DNA of 64,000 nucleotides. It comes from Planococcus sp. 107-1 (lineage in GTDB: Bacteria; Bacillota; Bacilli; Bacillales_A; Planococcaceae). Under the pieces are notes generated by a model. The model had not been told where the DNA came from. It saw nothing but the letters and a program-made list of their open reading frames with translations, and made no database searches. The DNA lies in the NCBI RefSeq assembly GCF_021513255.1, contig NZ_CP090977.1, positions 2,790,001 to 2,854,000 on the forward strand, written 5' to 3'. The position numbers were made by a program, and so were the translations under genes. Every line of letters begins with the position of its first letter. Position 1 is the stretch's first letter. Positions 48,396 through 56,990 of the stretch are shown here, piece by piece.

Positions 48396-50548
48396 TTACA
48401 GGCTATTAATCGACACAATCACTTTGAACAAATCTCCATCCACTTCAATTTTCATTTCCCCTCCGTGCAAGTCTACAATGGATTGGGCAATCGCTAAGCC
48501 AAGCCCCGACCCTTCCGTCTGCCGCGAGGTATCTCCGCGTTTAAAGCGTTCAAATAATTCATCTGTATTTTCTCCCAGCTCATAACGCGTAACATTTTTA
48601 ATCGTAAATTCCGCTTGGCCATCCCGGTCCTGCAAGTTAATATAGATACGGGTTCCAGGCATCGCATATTTAATGGCGTTCAGGATTAAATTATCGAGTA
48701 CCCGCCACCATTTTTGTCCGTCTGCTTGCACGTAAATTGGGTTCTCCGGAGAAGTGACGCGGAAATCCAGTCCTGATGCTTCGATATCTTCTGCATGCTC
48801 TGCCAGCGCTTGGTGAAGCAACTGATTCAGATCGAGGCGTGTACGGTTAAGTTCCATATTGCCGCTCGCCATTTTCGAAACTTCAAACAAATCTTCAATC
48901 AAGGTTTTCAAACGCTGGGATTTCCGGTCCAGGATATTGGCGTAGGAAAGCCGCTCTTCTTCCGATAAATTCGGTGTTTTCATCAAATCCGTGTAGGTAA
49001 TGATCGAAGTCAGCGGCGTACGGAGATCATGGCTGACGTTCGTGATTAATTCGGTTTTCAGCCTTTCGCTCTTCGCTTGTTCAGACATCGATAGCCTGAC
49101 GCCTTCTTTCAGGCGAGTGAGCTGTCGGGCATGGTCGGCTAAAGGCGAACGGCCTCTGACGGGAATATTTTGATTTAAACGGCCGTCTGCCATTTCAGCC
49201 GTATCCGCATCAAAATATTCAAATACCCAAAGCGGTTCATCGTAAACAAGAGAACGGGTATGCCGATGAAAAGCGTCGTTGGGATCCAGATAATGATGAC
49301 TTCCCGAACAAAGACCATTGCCATCGTTCCCATTCCCCATGTGAAAACAACGAACAATAAAATCAGCATCTGTATGCCAATGGATTTCTTCAAAAATGCT
49401 TGGCTCGCCGTTTTAAAACTATTGAAAAGTGAACTGTTTTTAATATCATGCTCTAAATGCTGCCAATCTTTATAGAAATTCAACATCCAGATAACTTGAA
49501 TAATAGCTAAAGCGATAAAGGCTATAGCCAGGATAAATTGCCATACCAAACTGCTGCCGTAGCGGAGCATATTATCAGACCAGGAATACTGCAGCGTATT
49601 TATAAATTTCCCGCTGCCATACGGCAAAGCCAGAAACACGGTCAGAACCAATAGGAAAAGGCGTGCTTCTAACGGCAAGTTGCTCCATTTTCCGTTTAGC
49701 GGCAGATCTGTAAACCAGACTCTGTTGAAAGGCAATTTGGTCAATAGCAGCACAATCCCGCCCACAGCGAGTCCCGCCATTACATACAACATATATTTCG
49801 TGAAAATAAAATGATCAAACAGGCTGCCATTAAAAGATTCACTTAAAAGCTTACGGTCGATTTGTATAATTCCTTCAAAATTCGCATCTGATAAAGGAAG
49901 TTCAAATTCCGTGCTCTGGACTTCACTTCCGTAGAAGTACTCGGAATCCATTGAAAGAGGATTGCCAGGCGTGTATTCTTTCTTGAAATAAGGATTGTTT
50001 GTCAATTCCCCTTTTTCAAAAGTCTTGCCTGTATCTAAATCGATTAGATTATAAACAAAGTAATCGTAGTCTTCCTTAAAGGAAAGTTTTTGCCGGTTCA
50101 ATTCCTGGATGGTCTTCTCCAATCCATTTTTCCGTTCGGCAATTATTTTTTCTTTAACGATATTGTCATCTGCAAAATTGCTGCGGATCGCCTCTATTTT
50201 AGTGTCGCGTTCCTCCGTTAAAATCTTTTCTACACTGCTGTTTCCATTTGCAGTTGCTTCCTCGATATCTGTTGTATATTGATTTTGGATGCTTTGGATT
50301 TGTTCACTTAAGGTACCATAACGCGTTCGGTATTCTTCAATCTGCTCTTGTGTAACAGCTCCTACGTCTTCTGCATCCAGCGGATCCAATTCCAAAGCAA
50401 TCAAGCTATTTTCAAAAAAGGAGAGATCGTTGTCAAAATCAATAGTGTCAAGATAGGATTTGCCAAAATAATCTTTTCCTAATTCTAATACACTAAAAGA
50501 AGCGACTAAAATAATTGCCAAGGTGATGAGCCATATCCACTTCTTCAA
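48396..50548 (-). pseudogene. Large sensor histidine kinase, one-base frameshift
   Basis: The N-terminal frame gives a first helix, a coiled extracytoplasmic region of about 200 residues, and further membrane helices to about residue 445. The C-terminal frame gives HisKA (TNVSHDLRTPLTSIITYTD) and HATPase (DNLILNAIKYA, GSGLGLAIAQSI). Restoring one G at 49205-49206 joins them (NILMRDTAEMADGRLNQ) into 717 residues. The TTG at 50548 is the likely start because AAGGAG is 9 nt upstream; the ATG at 50557 abuts the site. It pairs with the OmpR-type regulator upstream; signal unknown. Confidence 0.82.
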
Positions 50549-50549
50549 T

Positions 50550-50699
50550 TTAAGCATCTCCTTTCGATAAGGAACGAAGAGACGCCATCAAGTCCGCTGC
50601 AGGAAAATTCAATAACAAGTCAAAGATGAAGGATAAACAATAAGCCAAACTGAATAGCGCGATGATAACTGCGGCGATCGACCAAAAATCATTTTTCAA
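50550..50699 (-). CDS. 49-aa single-helix membrane protein between regulator and kinase
   Basis: A TTG at 50699, inside the last codons of the response regulator, opens a 49-codon frame that runs to a TAA at 50550, one base before the kinase start. The product starts MKNDFWSIAAVIIALFSLAY, has one strongly hydrophobic helix (about residues 7-30), and ends in a basic tail (LRSLSKGDA). It exactly fills the otherwise empty 140 nt and its last codons contain the kinase ribosome site. The ribosome site for the TTG is weak, so it would depend on coupling to the regulator gene. It may tune the kinase; unproven. Confidence 0.55.
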   Translation of the reverse strand: MKNDFWSIAAVIIALFSLAYCLSFIFDLLLNFPAADLMASLRSLSKGDA

Positions 50700-51381
50700 T
50701 TTTGTAGCCAACGCCCCACACCACCTTCAAATACCTTGGATTCTTTGGATCTGTTTCAATCTTCTCCCGGATTTTCCGGATATGCACAGCGACAATATTT
50801 TCTGCATTGTATGCCGGTTCGTTCCAAACCCGCTCATAGATATCATTGATGGAAAAAACACGTCCTGCATTCGCCATCAATAATTCGGTTATTTTAAATT
50901 CAATCGGAGTCAATTTTATCGAGTCTCCGTGCAAGGTCACTTCTTTCGATTCTGAATCCAGAATCAGTCCATCAATTTCAATCCGCTGCGCTTTGTCTTG
51001 GTAAGTCCCTAGCTTAACGTAACGTCTGAGTTGTGATTTAACCCGGGCCACCAACTCCATCGGATGGAACGGTTTTGTCACATAATCATCCGCCCCTACA
51101 GACAAGCCATGGATTTTATCCGAATCTTCGGCTTTAGCGCTCAACATAATAATCGGGATATTCCGCTGTTCCCGAATTTTAAATGTAGCTGAAATGCCGT
51201 CTAATTTAGGCATCATGATATCCAATATGATGACGTGGACTTCATGGTTTTCTAAAAGCTCGATCGCCTCCAGGCCATTAGCAGCTTTAAGGACTTGATA
51301 TCCTTCATTTTTTAAATAAATTTCAATGCCGTCTCGAATGTCCTGATCATCGTCTGTGACCAATACTGTAAAAGGAGCCAT
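50689..51381 (-). CDS. OmpR-family response regulator
   Basis: A 230-aa regulator: receiver with TDDDQD acidic pocket, phospho-Asp in VIILDIMMPKLDG and Lys in DDYVTKPFHPMEL. The winged-helix output domain runs to the end (LTPIEFKITELLM, VHIRKIREKIE). ATG 51381 follows GAGGTG; the frame from 51399 has no site. First gene of a three-gene unit with the small membrane protein and the kinase. Confidence 0.9.
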   Translation of the reverse strand: MAPFTVLVTDDDQDIRDGIEIYLKNEGYQVLKAANGLEAIELLENHEVHVIILDIMMPKLDGISATFKIREQRNIPIIMLSAKAEDSDKIHGLSVGADDYVTKPFHPMELVARVKSQLRRYVKLGTYQDKAQRIEIDGLILDSESKEVTLHGDSIKLTPIEFKITELLMANAGRVFSINDIYERVWNEPAYNAENIVAVHIRKIREKIETDPKNPRYLKVVWGVGYKIEK

Positions 51382-51464
51382 CAGTTTCACCTCTTCCATC
51401 TATAGAGTTTATTGTACTGTTCAATTCTTAAGCCAAGCTCAGGAAAAATATGAAGAAATTCTTA

Positions 51465-51730
51465 AGAAAAGCGGAGCCGCCTTGCAAGCCGCGACAAGCG
51501 CTGGAAGTCTTATCGAAAATGGCGCCTTTTGCCATTGCAGGTAAGACTGAAGCGACCTCGAGCGGCTAGGCGGCGGAGTCTAGACATTAAGAAAAGCGGA
51601 AGCGCCCGGTCAGCCCCGACAAGCTTAAGACAACCAGTGACGGAAATTTTGATTTCCAGAGCTGGATGGCTTAAGATCTCGAGCGGCTGGGCGGCGAAGT
51701 CTGGATAGTAAGAAAAGCGGAAGCGCTGCT
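51465..51730 (-). repeat. Dispersed intergenic repeat, copies 6 and 7
   Basis: Two minus-oriented units in tandem: 51465-51595 (GCGACAAGCGCTGG... GCGACCTCGAGCGGC) and 51592-51727 (GCCCCGACAAGCTTAAG ... CTTAAGATCTCGAGCGGC). Each is bordered by TAAGAAAAGCGGAAGCG or a variant. No gene is seen in 51382-51744. Confidence 0.78.
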
Positions 51731-51744
51731 AAAAATGAGGCTTA

Positions 51745-52617
51745 TTAAACTGAAGCTGAAACTTTCCGTTTGCCAATAGTTAAGATAAGAATTCCGCCTA
51801 ATAATAGAGACACCCCTATCCAAGCCGTATTAGACAACACTTCCCTGACGATGAAAACGCCGAGAATAGCAGCAGTCAGCGGTTCTGCTAGAGAAAGCGT
51901 AACTGCTGACGAAGAAGGGATTTTTTTCAAGCCAGTTGAAAATAAGATATAGGAAATACTTGTTGCCCCAATTCCCAGATAGGCAATAACGCTGAGATTT
52001 ACAGGGTTACCCATGTAAGATACATCCAAAAATAATAAAAATGGGAATAAGAAACACGCACTTATCGAGAAAATAATAGCGACGGCAGGAACAGCTTCCA
52101 TTTTCCTTAAAGCGCTTTTACTGACCATTGCATAGCCGGCAAAAGCGGCGCCAGCTCCTAAAGCCAAAAAGACGCCTGATAGACGGATCGTAGAAGATTC
52201 ACCGTTTATAAACAGCAGAATAGAGCCTATAATGGCAAAAATCGTTGCAAAAACCCACACTCGGTCCGGCCTGCGCTTTAACACAATCCATTCAATCATT
52301 CCCGAGAATACTGGTGCGCTCCCGATCGCTACTACTGTGCCGACAGCCACTCCGGTAGATTGAACTGCCGAAAAAAAGAATGGCTGAAACACGGCCATAG
52401 CTGCCGCAGACAGGAAAACTGCCTGCCAAGGAACTTCATGAAAAACGATTTTCTTAGCTGCAACAACAACTAACAATAGGGTAAAACCGCCGATTCCGAG
52501 CCTCAAAGCGCCGATTGTCAGCGGATGTGCTGCCCCTTCGATAAAACTTTGAGCCGTCCCCGTAGTTCCCCACAGCATAGCGGCCAGCAATACATACATA
52601 TAGGACCGAAAATTCAT
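51745..52617 (-). CDS. EamA/DMT-family transporter
   Basis: A 290-aa protein with ten helices in two EamA repeats (AAMLWGTTGTAQSF at the start; SLAEPLTAAILGVFIVRE in the second repeat). It exports or takes up an unknown metabolite. AGGAGG precedes the ATG at 52617. It is a paralogue of the gene at 23180-24085 but not very similar in the loops. Monocistronic. Confidence 0.87.
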   Translation of the reverse strand: MNFRSYMYVLLAAMLWGTTGTAQSFIEGAAHPLTIGALRLGIGGFTLLLVVVAAKKIVFHEVPWQAVFLSAAAMAVFQPFFFSAVQSTGVAVGTVVAIGSAPVFSGMIEWIVLKRRPDRVWVFATIFAIIGSILLFINGESSTIRLSGVFLALGAGAAFAGYAMVSKSALRKMEAVPAVAIIFSISACFLFPFLLFLDVSYMGNPVNLSVIAYLGIGATSISYILFSTGLKKIPSSSAVTLSLAEPLTAAILGVFIVREVLSNTAWIGVSLLLGGILILTIGKRKVSASV

Positions 52618-52672
52618 CCAAAACCCTCCTGATTGCTTGCTCTTATAAGCTAGCTTACACGAATTCTAAGAT

Positions 52673-52701
52673 TTGAGATACCACCTTTCTTCTATTATAA
52701 T
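52673..52701 (+). promoter_or_regulatory. Sigma-A promoter of the small HTH gene
   Basis: TTGAGA (52673-52678), 17-bp spacer, TATAAT (52696-52701), 25 nt before the start codon. Confidence 0.7.
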
Positions 52702-52726
52702 TAGAAGAAAAAGAGGAGATGATCAT

Positions 52727-52957
52727 ATGTATATGACAGTCCCGGAAACTGCCGCGTTTTTATCGATGCCTGAAGAACAAGTCAATCGCTATGTATTAGA
52801 AGGCCGTATTCGTGCAGTCCATGACGGTGAACAGTACTTGATCAACACCTCCCAATTCGAAACGCATTTTCAGCAATTGGAATTAGCCAAGGCAGAATTG
52901 GCTGAATGGCGGGCAACGCCTATTCCGGATGATGTTGATATTAAAGATGAGGACTGA
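52727..52957 (+). CDS. Small excisionase-type helix-turn-helix protein
   Basis: A 76-aa protein: residues 1-48 (MTVPETAAFLSMPEEQVNRY, then VLEGRIRAVHDGEQYLI) form the winged helix of the HTH_17/excisionase family, followed by a charged helix and an acidic end. There are no integrase or phage genes nearby, so it is more likely a chromosomal regulator than an excisionase. GAGGAG precedes the ATG at 52727. Confidence 0.75.
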   Translation: MYMTVPETAAFLSMPEEQVNRYVLEGRIRAVHDGEQYLINTSQFETHFQQLELAKAELAEWRATPIPDDVDIKDED

Positions 52958-52970
52958 CATTTGCCTATGA

Positions 52971-53003
52971 GAAAAGCATCTCGCCGCAGCGGCGAGATGC
53001 TTT
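52971..53003. terminator. Bidirectional terminator
   Basis: AAAAGCATCTCGCCG, loop CAG, CGGCGAGATGCTTTT, between convergent genes. Confidence 0.9.
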
Positions 53004-53726
53004 TTAATTGGATTTCTTCAGCAGGTTTACATGGTCAGTGGTCCCATCTTCACCTAGAATAAATTGCAATTCATAATCATCGACATGATAGACAATATTG
53101 GTTTCTCCCGTAGCAGAGATGGTTCTTTCCTCTTCCGGCTTACCGATTTCTTTCCTTAAATCTTCTTTCGTGATCCCGCCTAAATTCGTCTGTCTTTCTA
53201 CATTTGTACCAAAATACCGTGCTTCTTGCATGACATCATTTTCATCATATTTAATTTGATAAGAAGCTTGCCCCATCGAACCATGGTAAAAGTCAAATTC
53301 CCCTGCCTGCTCTTCGGGTTCAGCGATTTCTGCATAAACTTCTTCACGTGTGCTTTCCCCTACTGTAAATCCAGAGGCGAAGCGGTAAACCATTCCTTGT
53401 TCAGCGTCCTTAATAATACCTTTCAAGGTTTCAATAGCCATTTGTTTTTGCTCGTCCGGGATTTCTTCACCCGCTGATCCAGTTTCTTCGTCGTTAACCT
53501 CTGCATCTTCTGTTTCATCCGTGTCGCCAGCAATCTCATTTTCTGAAGGCTCAACTAAATCCGTTTGTTCCGCTTCTTCAGCAGCTTCAGTATCGTCCGG
53601 CATCTCTTCTGCACTCGTTTCTTCTGGCTTGATGTCTGCTTTATCTCCAGCAGCTTCATCGGAACAAGCAGCTAAACCGATTGCCAATACGGCCGCTGCA
53701 CCCATAGTGAAAAATTTAATACGCAA
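53004..53726 (-). CDS. YjgB/DUF4309-like lipoprotein
   Basis: A 240-aa lipoprotein: signal peptide with lipobox LAAC (Cys about 21), an Asp/Glu-rich linker to about residue 95, then a domain with FASGFTVGESTREEVYAEI and a second GGITKEDLRKEIGKPEE block, the two-fold G-x-T...V pattern of the YjgB (DUF4309) family. It faces outward on the membrane; role unknown. The start is either TTG 53726 (preferred for signal peptide and spacing) or GTG 53735. Single gene. Confidence 0.75.
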   Translation of the reverse strand: MRIKFFTMGAAAVLAIGLAACSDEAAGDKADIKPEETSAEEMPDDTEAAEEAEQTDLVEPSENEIAGDTDETEDAEVNDEETGSAGEEIPDEQKQMAIETLKGIIKDAEQGMVYRFASGFTVGESTREEVYAEIAEPEEQAGEFDFYHGSMGQASYQIKYDENDVMQEARYFGTNVERQTNLGGITKEDLRKEIGKPEEERTISATGETNIVYHVDDYELQFILGEDGTTDHVNLLKKSN

Positions 53727-53819
53727 AGCGTCCACGCCCTTTTATTAGAGTAACTTCCATTACATAAATAGACGTTTCAGCTAACAGAATGTCTCATTAC
53801 CATTCAACTTAATGAAAAT

Positions 53820-53852
53820 AAAAAACAGGTTGTAAATTTCACAACCCGTTTT
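53820..53852 (-). terminator. Terminator at the end of the Tad operon
   Basis: Minus strand AAACGGGTTGT, loop, ACAACCTGTTT with one mismatch, then TTTT; it lies 17 nt after the last stop codon. Confidence 0.75.
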
Positions 53853-53868
53853 CCAGCTTATTCTTCAT

Positions 53869-54651
53869 TTAAAGCGGATACCGGACAAACTGTTTCTGGC
53901 TATCGATTGATTTTTTATTTTTTTCAACCATTCGTTCGAAATTCATTGCAGTCATTTTTTCATAATCTGCATGTTCTGCCATGTCCAAGTTCCGTAAATT
54001 CTTTTGCAGCATGTCAATGTTTTCAGCAATGCCTTTAACGAATTTCTGTTCTTCTTTCGTCAAACGGTCCCATCCGTCCTGCTTCTCCAAATAAGCGGCA
54101 AAAGAACGGATCTCTTCATTTTTTTCGACTAAAGTATGAAGAGTGGTGTATTGATACATACTCATCCGGTTCGCCGTTTGCTGCGTTTTGAGCACGTCTT
54201 CTTCGGTAATTCTTCCGATTTTCAGCGCTTCATCATAATAATTTTTGTAAGCCCTTGTGTCTTCGTTGAATTTTTGCTGAAGCTCCCATAGAACAGTGAA
54301 AGCTTTCTGTCCTTCGATTACTTTCGAATCTGTTGTGGAAACTGGGATGTTTAAAGGATTGGTGTAATATTCGGTCGGGATATTCAGCCGTTCTCCACCA
54401 GCATTCAATATGCTTGAGCTCAAGTCTGCAAATAACGAAAGATTTGACTGTGCTTCCATCGCTTCTTCTCTCACTTCATCGCCCGTACTGACATAAGCCG
54501 TACCAACGACTTCATTATTTTTAGTGAATCCACCCATATAATACGGTTTTCCATTTATTTCCCAATAAACAGGATTTACGAATGCGCCTTCCGTCCACTT
54601 TTTATGTTTTTTCACTTTTTTCATTAACAGTTTAGTCGTTTGATCATCCAT
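53869..54651 (-). CDS. Soluble unknown protein, last gene of the Tad operon
   Basis: A 260-aa protein with no signal peptide or membrane helix, rich in Lys and Glu. The N-terminal 70 residues look like a small alpha/beta unit (FVNPVYWEINGKPYYMGGF); the rest is helical (about 110-260). I do not recognise a family. ATG 54651 is chosen since GAAGG lies 5 nt upstream; 54663 abuts AAAGGAG. It lies 44 nt after the secreted repeat protein and before the operon terminator, so it may be its chaperone, partner or an immunity factor. That is inference from position only. Confidence 0.7.
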   Translation of the reverse strand: MDDQTTKLLMKKVKKHKKWTEGAFVNPVYWEINGKPYYMGGFTKNNEVVGTAYVSTGDEVREEAMEAQSNLSLFADLSSSILNAGGERLNIPTEYYTNPLNIPVSTTDSKVIEGQKAFTVLWELQQKFNEDTRAYKNYYDEALKIGRITEEDVLKTQQTANRMSMYQYTTLHTLVEKNEEIRSFAAYLEKQDGWDRLTKEEQKFVKGIAENIDMLQKNLRNLDMAEHADYEKMTAMNFERMVEKNKKSIDSQKQFVRYPL

Positions 54652-54695
54652 GGTCGCCTTCATCTCCTTTGGTTGTCACTTTCTAGATGATAACA

Positions 54696-56027
54696 TTAAC
54701 CGAATAGTGCGTTCCAACCTTTAGAAATAGCTCCGCCCACTTTCGATGCGGTATTTTTGATGCCGTCCCAGTTTTTCGCTACATAACCGGTCAGTTTTGA
54801 TGCTCCCCAAATAGCAGCACCGGCCACTACAAGTCCGGCTCCAATTGCTTGGCCGCCAGGAATCGCTGCAGCTACTCCACCGGCACTCATTAATGTAGAT
54901 CCAAGGCTAGCAGTGGCATCCGTCACAGCTACTGTACGGTCCGCACCTGTCGAATTGCTGTCTTGGAATACTTCAATGGCATTGGCAGTGTTATTGTAAG
55001 TATCAACCGCTCCAAAAACGGTTCCCACTGCTGCTGTCGCCACGTTCAGTTTTCCAAGTGCTCCCATTGCCGATGATCCGGCTTGTGCTGCACCACTCAT
55101 TACCGAACCGGCAGCTGAAGTATTAGTCGCGATATTCGTTCCGGATGTAAGCGTCGAAATAGCGCCTCTTGCATCCTGATAAACATCGACACCATCTGAT
55201 ACATCCGAAGCAAAATCGAGAATTGGATTATCAATTCCAAGCTTCAATCCGTTTAAAAGTGTTGAGCGCAGGAATGAATTCGTGCTGCCGCCCATCGTAT
55301 CTGCAGCATCCGCATTAAAAGATTCCGAAGCTAACTCTACTTGCCCCAGAATGACATCATTGCCGATATAGCTTGCAACATCCCAAGGCGTCGGTGAGTT
55401 GGAACTATCGTTATTCCCACCTTCTCCGCCATTGGTGCCATTGCCAGACGAACCATCGCCATTGGTGCCATTTCCGTTAGTTCCATCTCCGTTCGATCCG
55501 TTGCCGGATGTCCCATTTCCATTCGTCCCATCTCCGTTTGAACCATTGCCGGTTGTGCCGTCTCCAGAGGTGCCATCACCCGTGGTGCCGTTCCCGCCAG
55601 TTCCGTCTCCTGAAGTTCCGTTGCCGGACGTCCCGTCACCGTTCGTGCCGTTGCCACCGGTGCCATCTCCATTCGTCCCGTCGCCTGAAGTCCCATCACC
55701 CGATGTTCCATCGCCAGTTGTTCCGTCTCCTGAAGTTCCGTCGCCCGAAGTGCCATCTCCGTTTGTACCGTTACCGGTAGTTCCGTTGCCGTTGGTTCCG
55801 TCTCCTTGCCAGCTTTCGCCATTCGTTCCGTCGCCTGACCAGGTATCACCTGACCACGTATTGCCTTCCCAAGGTGTTCCTTCCCACGTATCGCCCGACC
55901 ATGTGTCACCGGACCACGTATTTCCTGTCCATGGCTGAACCGCAAATGCGACAGAACCGAAAAATGATTGGGCTACGATGAGCAGAATTGCGGTTAATGC
56001 AAATATGCGTTTGATCGTTGATTCCAT
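54696..56027 (-). CDS. Secreted pentapeptide-repeat protein with hydrophobic Gly/Ala-rich C-terminus
   Basis: A 443-aa exported protein. Residues 1-29 are a signal peptide (cleavage near VAFA-VQPW). Residues 32-75 repeat TWSGD-like units, and about 75-205 repeat GTSGD/GTNGN units; both share one five-residue period, (T/G)(W/T)xG(D/N), for about 35 units. Residues 205-443 are rich in Ala, Gly, Ser and Asp with GAGLVVAGAAIWGASKL and an amphipathic end (KVGGAISKGWNALFG). No family is recognised. AAGGAGGGG precedes the ATG. It sits in the Tad operon, so it may be a surface or exported substrate of that system. The Asp/Asn-Gly repeats might bind Ca2+. Confidence 0.8.
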   Translation of the reverse strand: MESTIKRIFALTAILLIVAQSFFGSVAFAVQPWTGNTWSGDTWSGDTWEGTPWEGNTWSGDTWSGDGTNGESWQGDGTNGNGTTGNGTNGDGTSGDGTSGDGTTGDGTSGDGTSGDGTNGDGTGGNGTNGDGTSGNGTSGDGTGGNGTTGDGTSGDGTTGNGSNGDGTNGNGTSGNGSNGDGTNGNGTNGDGSSGNGTNGGEGGNNDSSNSPTPWDVASYIGNDVILGQVELASESFNADAADTMGGSTNSFLRSTLLNGLKLGIDNPILDFASDVSDGVDVYQDARGAISTLTSGTNIATNTSAAGSVMSGAAQAGSSAMGALGKLNVATAAVGTVFGAVDTYNNTANAIEVFQDSNSTGADRTVAVTDATASLGSTLMSAGGVAAAIPGGQAIGAGLVVAGAAIWGASKLTGYVAKNWDGIKNTASKVGGAISKGWNALFG

Positions 56028-56051
56028 TTCTTCCCCTCCTTTAAACGTTTA

Positions 56052-56774
56052 TTAATCTTGCATAGCCATATCTTGATGATCGATAGAGAACAAACTTAGC
56101 TCTTCTTTCCACTTCAATACAAAAGATGCCAAGATCAAATAAAACAAAGGCAAAAATAAGGTATTCAAAAATATATGGCAAATCGCAATAGCCAAGAAAG
56201 AGTTGGTTATATCCAACACCAATGCCTGGACGATTGCTGAAATAATAAACTCCCCAAATCCAAAACATACAAGCAATAAGATTATTTTCCAATGCGGCCG
56301 TTTAAAAATCCGGCCGCTTTCCCGTATTGATGACCAGACCGATTGATTATCGATAATCGCAAGGACCGGAGCCATGACCAGAATGGCTAATAAAATAACG
56401 CCCGGTACGACGAATAACGCAAACCCAATTGTCACCAATAAACCGGCGGCTACCGAAAAGACAAAATAGTGAAAGCCTTTTAAAGAGAATTGAAAAAATG
56501 CCTGCCTTAAGGGCCGATCATGTCCAGTTTCTTCGAAATGCCAAAAGTATACGAATGGCACGAGCGTAAAAAAGAAAAGAATAAACACAATAAAAGCTGA
56601 ATAAATATCTCCGAAACCAAACATTGCACCGTTCGTTGGTGTAATAGCTAAAATGTAGTTTGATGCAAAAAATTGCAGCAAGATGATCGGGAGCTGGATA
56701 AATAAGACCAACAGCAGCAACCGTTCATATTTTTGTCCGAAAAAGCTGAATGCTGAGCGAATCGGATGTTCCAT
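56052..56774 (-). CDS. Polytopic membrane protein in the Tad operon
   Basis: A 240-aa protein with five to six helices. FALFVVPGVILLAILVMAPVLAI followed by WSSIRESGRIFKRPHWKI resembles membrane domains of the DUF975/glycerophosphodiesterase-membrane type. The function is unknown. ATG 56774 is chosen because AGGAGG lies 7 nt upstream. It is the third gene from the end of the operon, 24 nt before the secreted repeat protein. Confidence 0.75.
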   Translation of the reverse strand: MEHPIRSAFSFFGQKYERLLLLVLFIQLPIILLQFFASNYILAITPTNGAMFGFGDIYSAFIVFILFFFTLVPFVYFWHFEETGHDRPLRQAFFQFSLKGFHYFVFSVAAGLLVTIGFALFVVPGVILLAILVMAPVLAIIDNQSVWSSIRESGRIFKRPHWKIILLLVCFGFGEFIISAIVQALVLDITNSFLAIAICHIFLNTLFLPLFYLILASFVLKWKEELSLFSIDHQDMAMQD

Positions 56775-56792
56775 TTTAAAACCTCCTGTCAT

Positions 56793-56980
56793 TTATGATT
56801 GCTGAAGCTGTGCCAAATGATTTTTTCTCATGAATGGCAGAGCGAGCCCCACTGCTATTGCCGTAAACGGAAAGCTCCCGTCACTGAACAGCCATTCCCC
56901 TACAGTTACCGGAACAAATATGGCATAAAAGAAAATCATCAATACCAAGTAAATTTTTCTCCACTTTTTTCTTTCTTCAT
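56793..56980 (-). CDS. 62-aa small membrane protein in the Tad operon, frameshift in a poly-A run
   Basis: From ATG 56980 (after AGGAGTGGG) the frame stops early at ...TWY. One more base in the T6 run at 56965-56970 (A6 on the coding strand) gives MKKEKKWRKIYLVLMIFFYA and a continuous 62-residue protein with two helices, ending HLAQLQQS at 56793. Without repair, only an internal start (TTG or ATG in ...LVLMIFF) would give a shorter form. It lies between the TadG-like gene and the polytopic membrane protein with tight spacing on both sides, which supports a real gene. Confidence 0.6.
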
Positions 56981-56990
56981 TTTCCCACTC

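Noticed and set aside
52727..52957. Sign of a prophage or integrative element from the excisionase-like protein
   Set aside because: No integrase, attachment repeats or phage genes lie within the window around it.
55399..55938. Long plus-strand frame rich in Pro, Ser and Val opposite the pentapeptide repeats
   Set aside because: It is the mirror of a 15-bp repeat on the other strand (Gly/Thr/Asp codons read backwards), has no ribosome site, and lies inside a gene with a good start, signal peptide and operon position.
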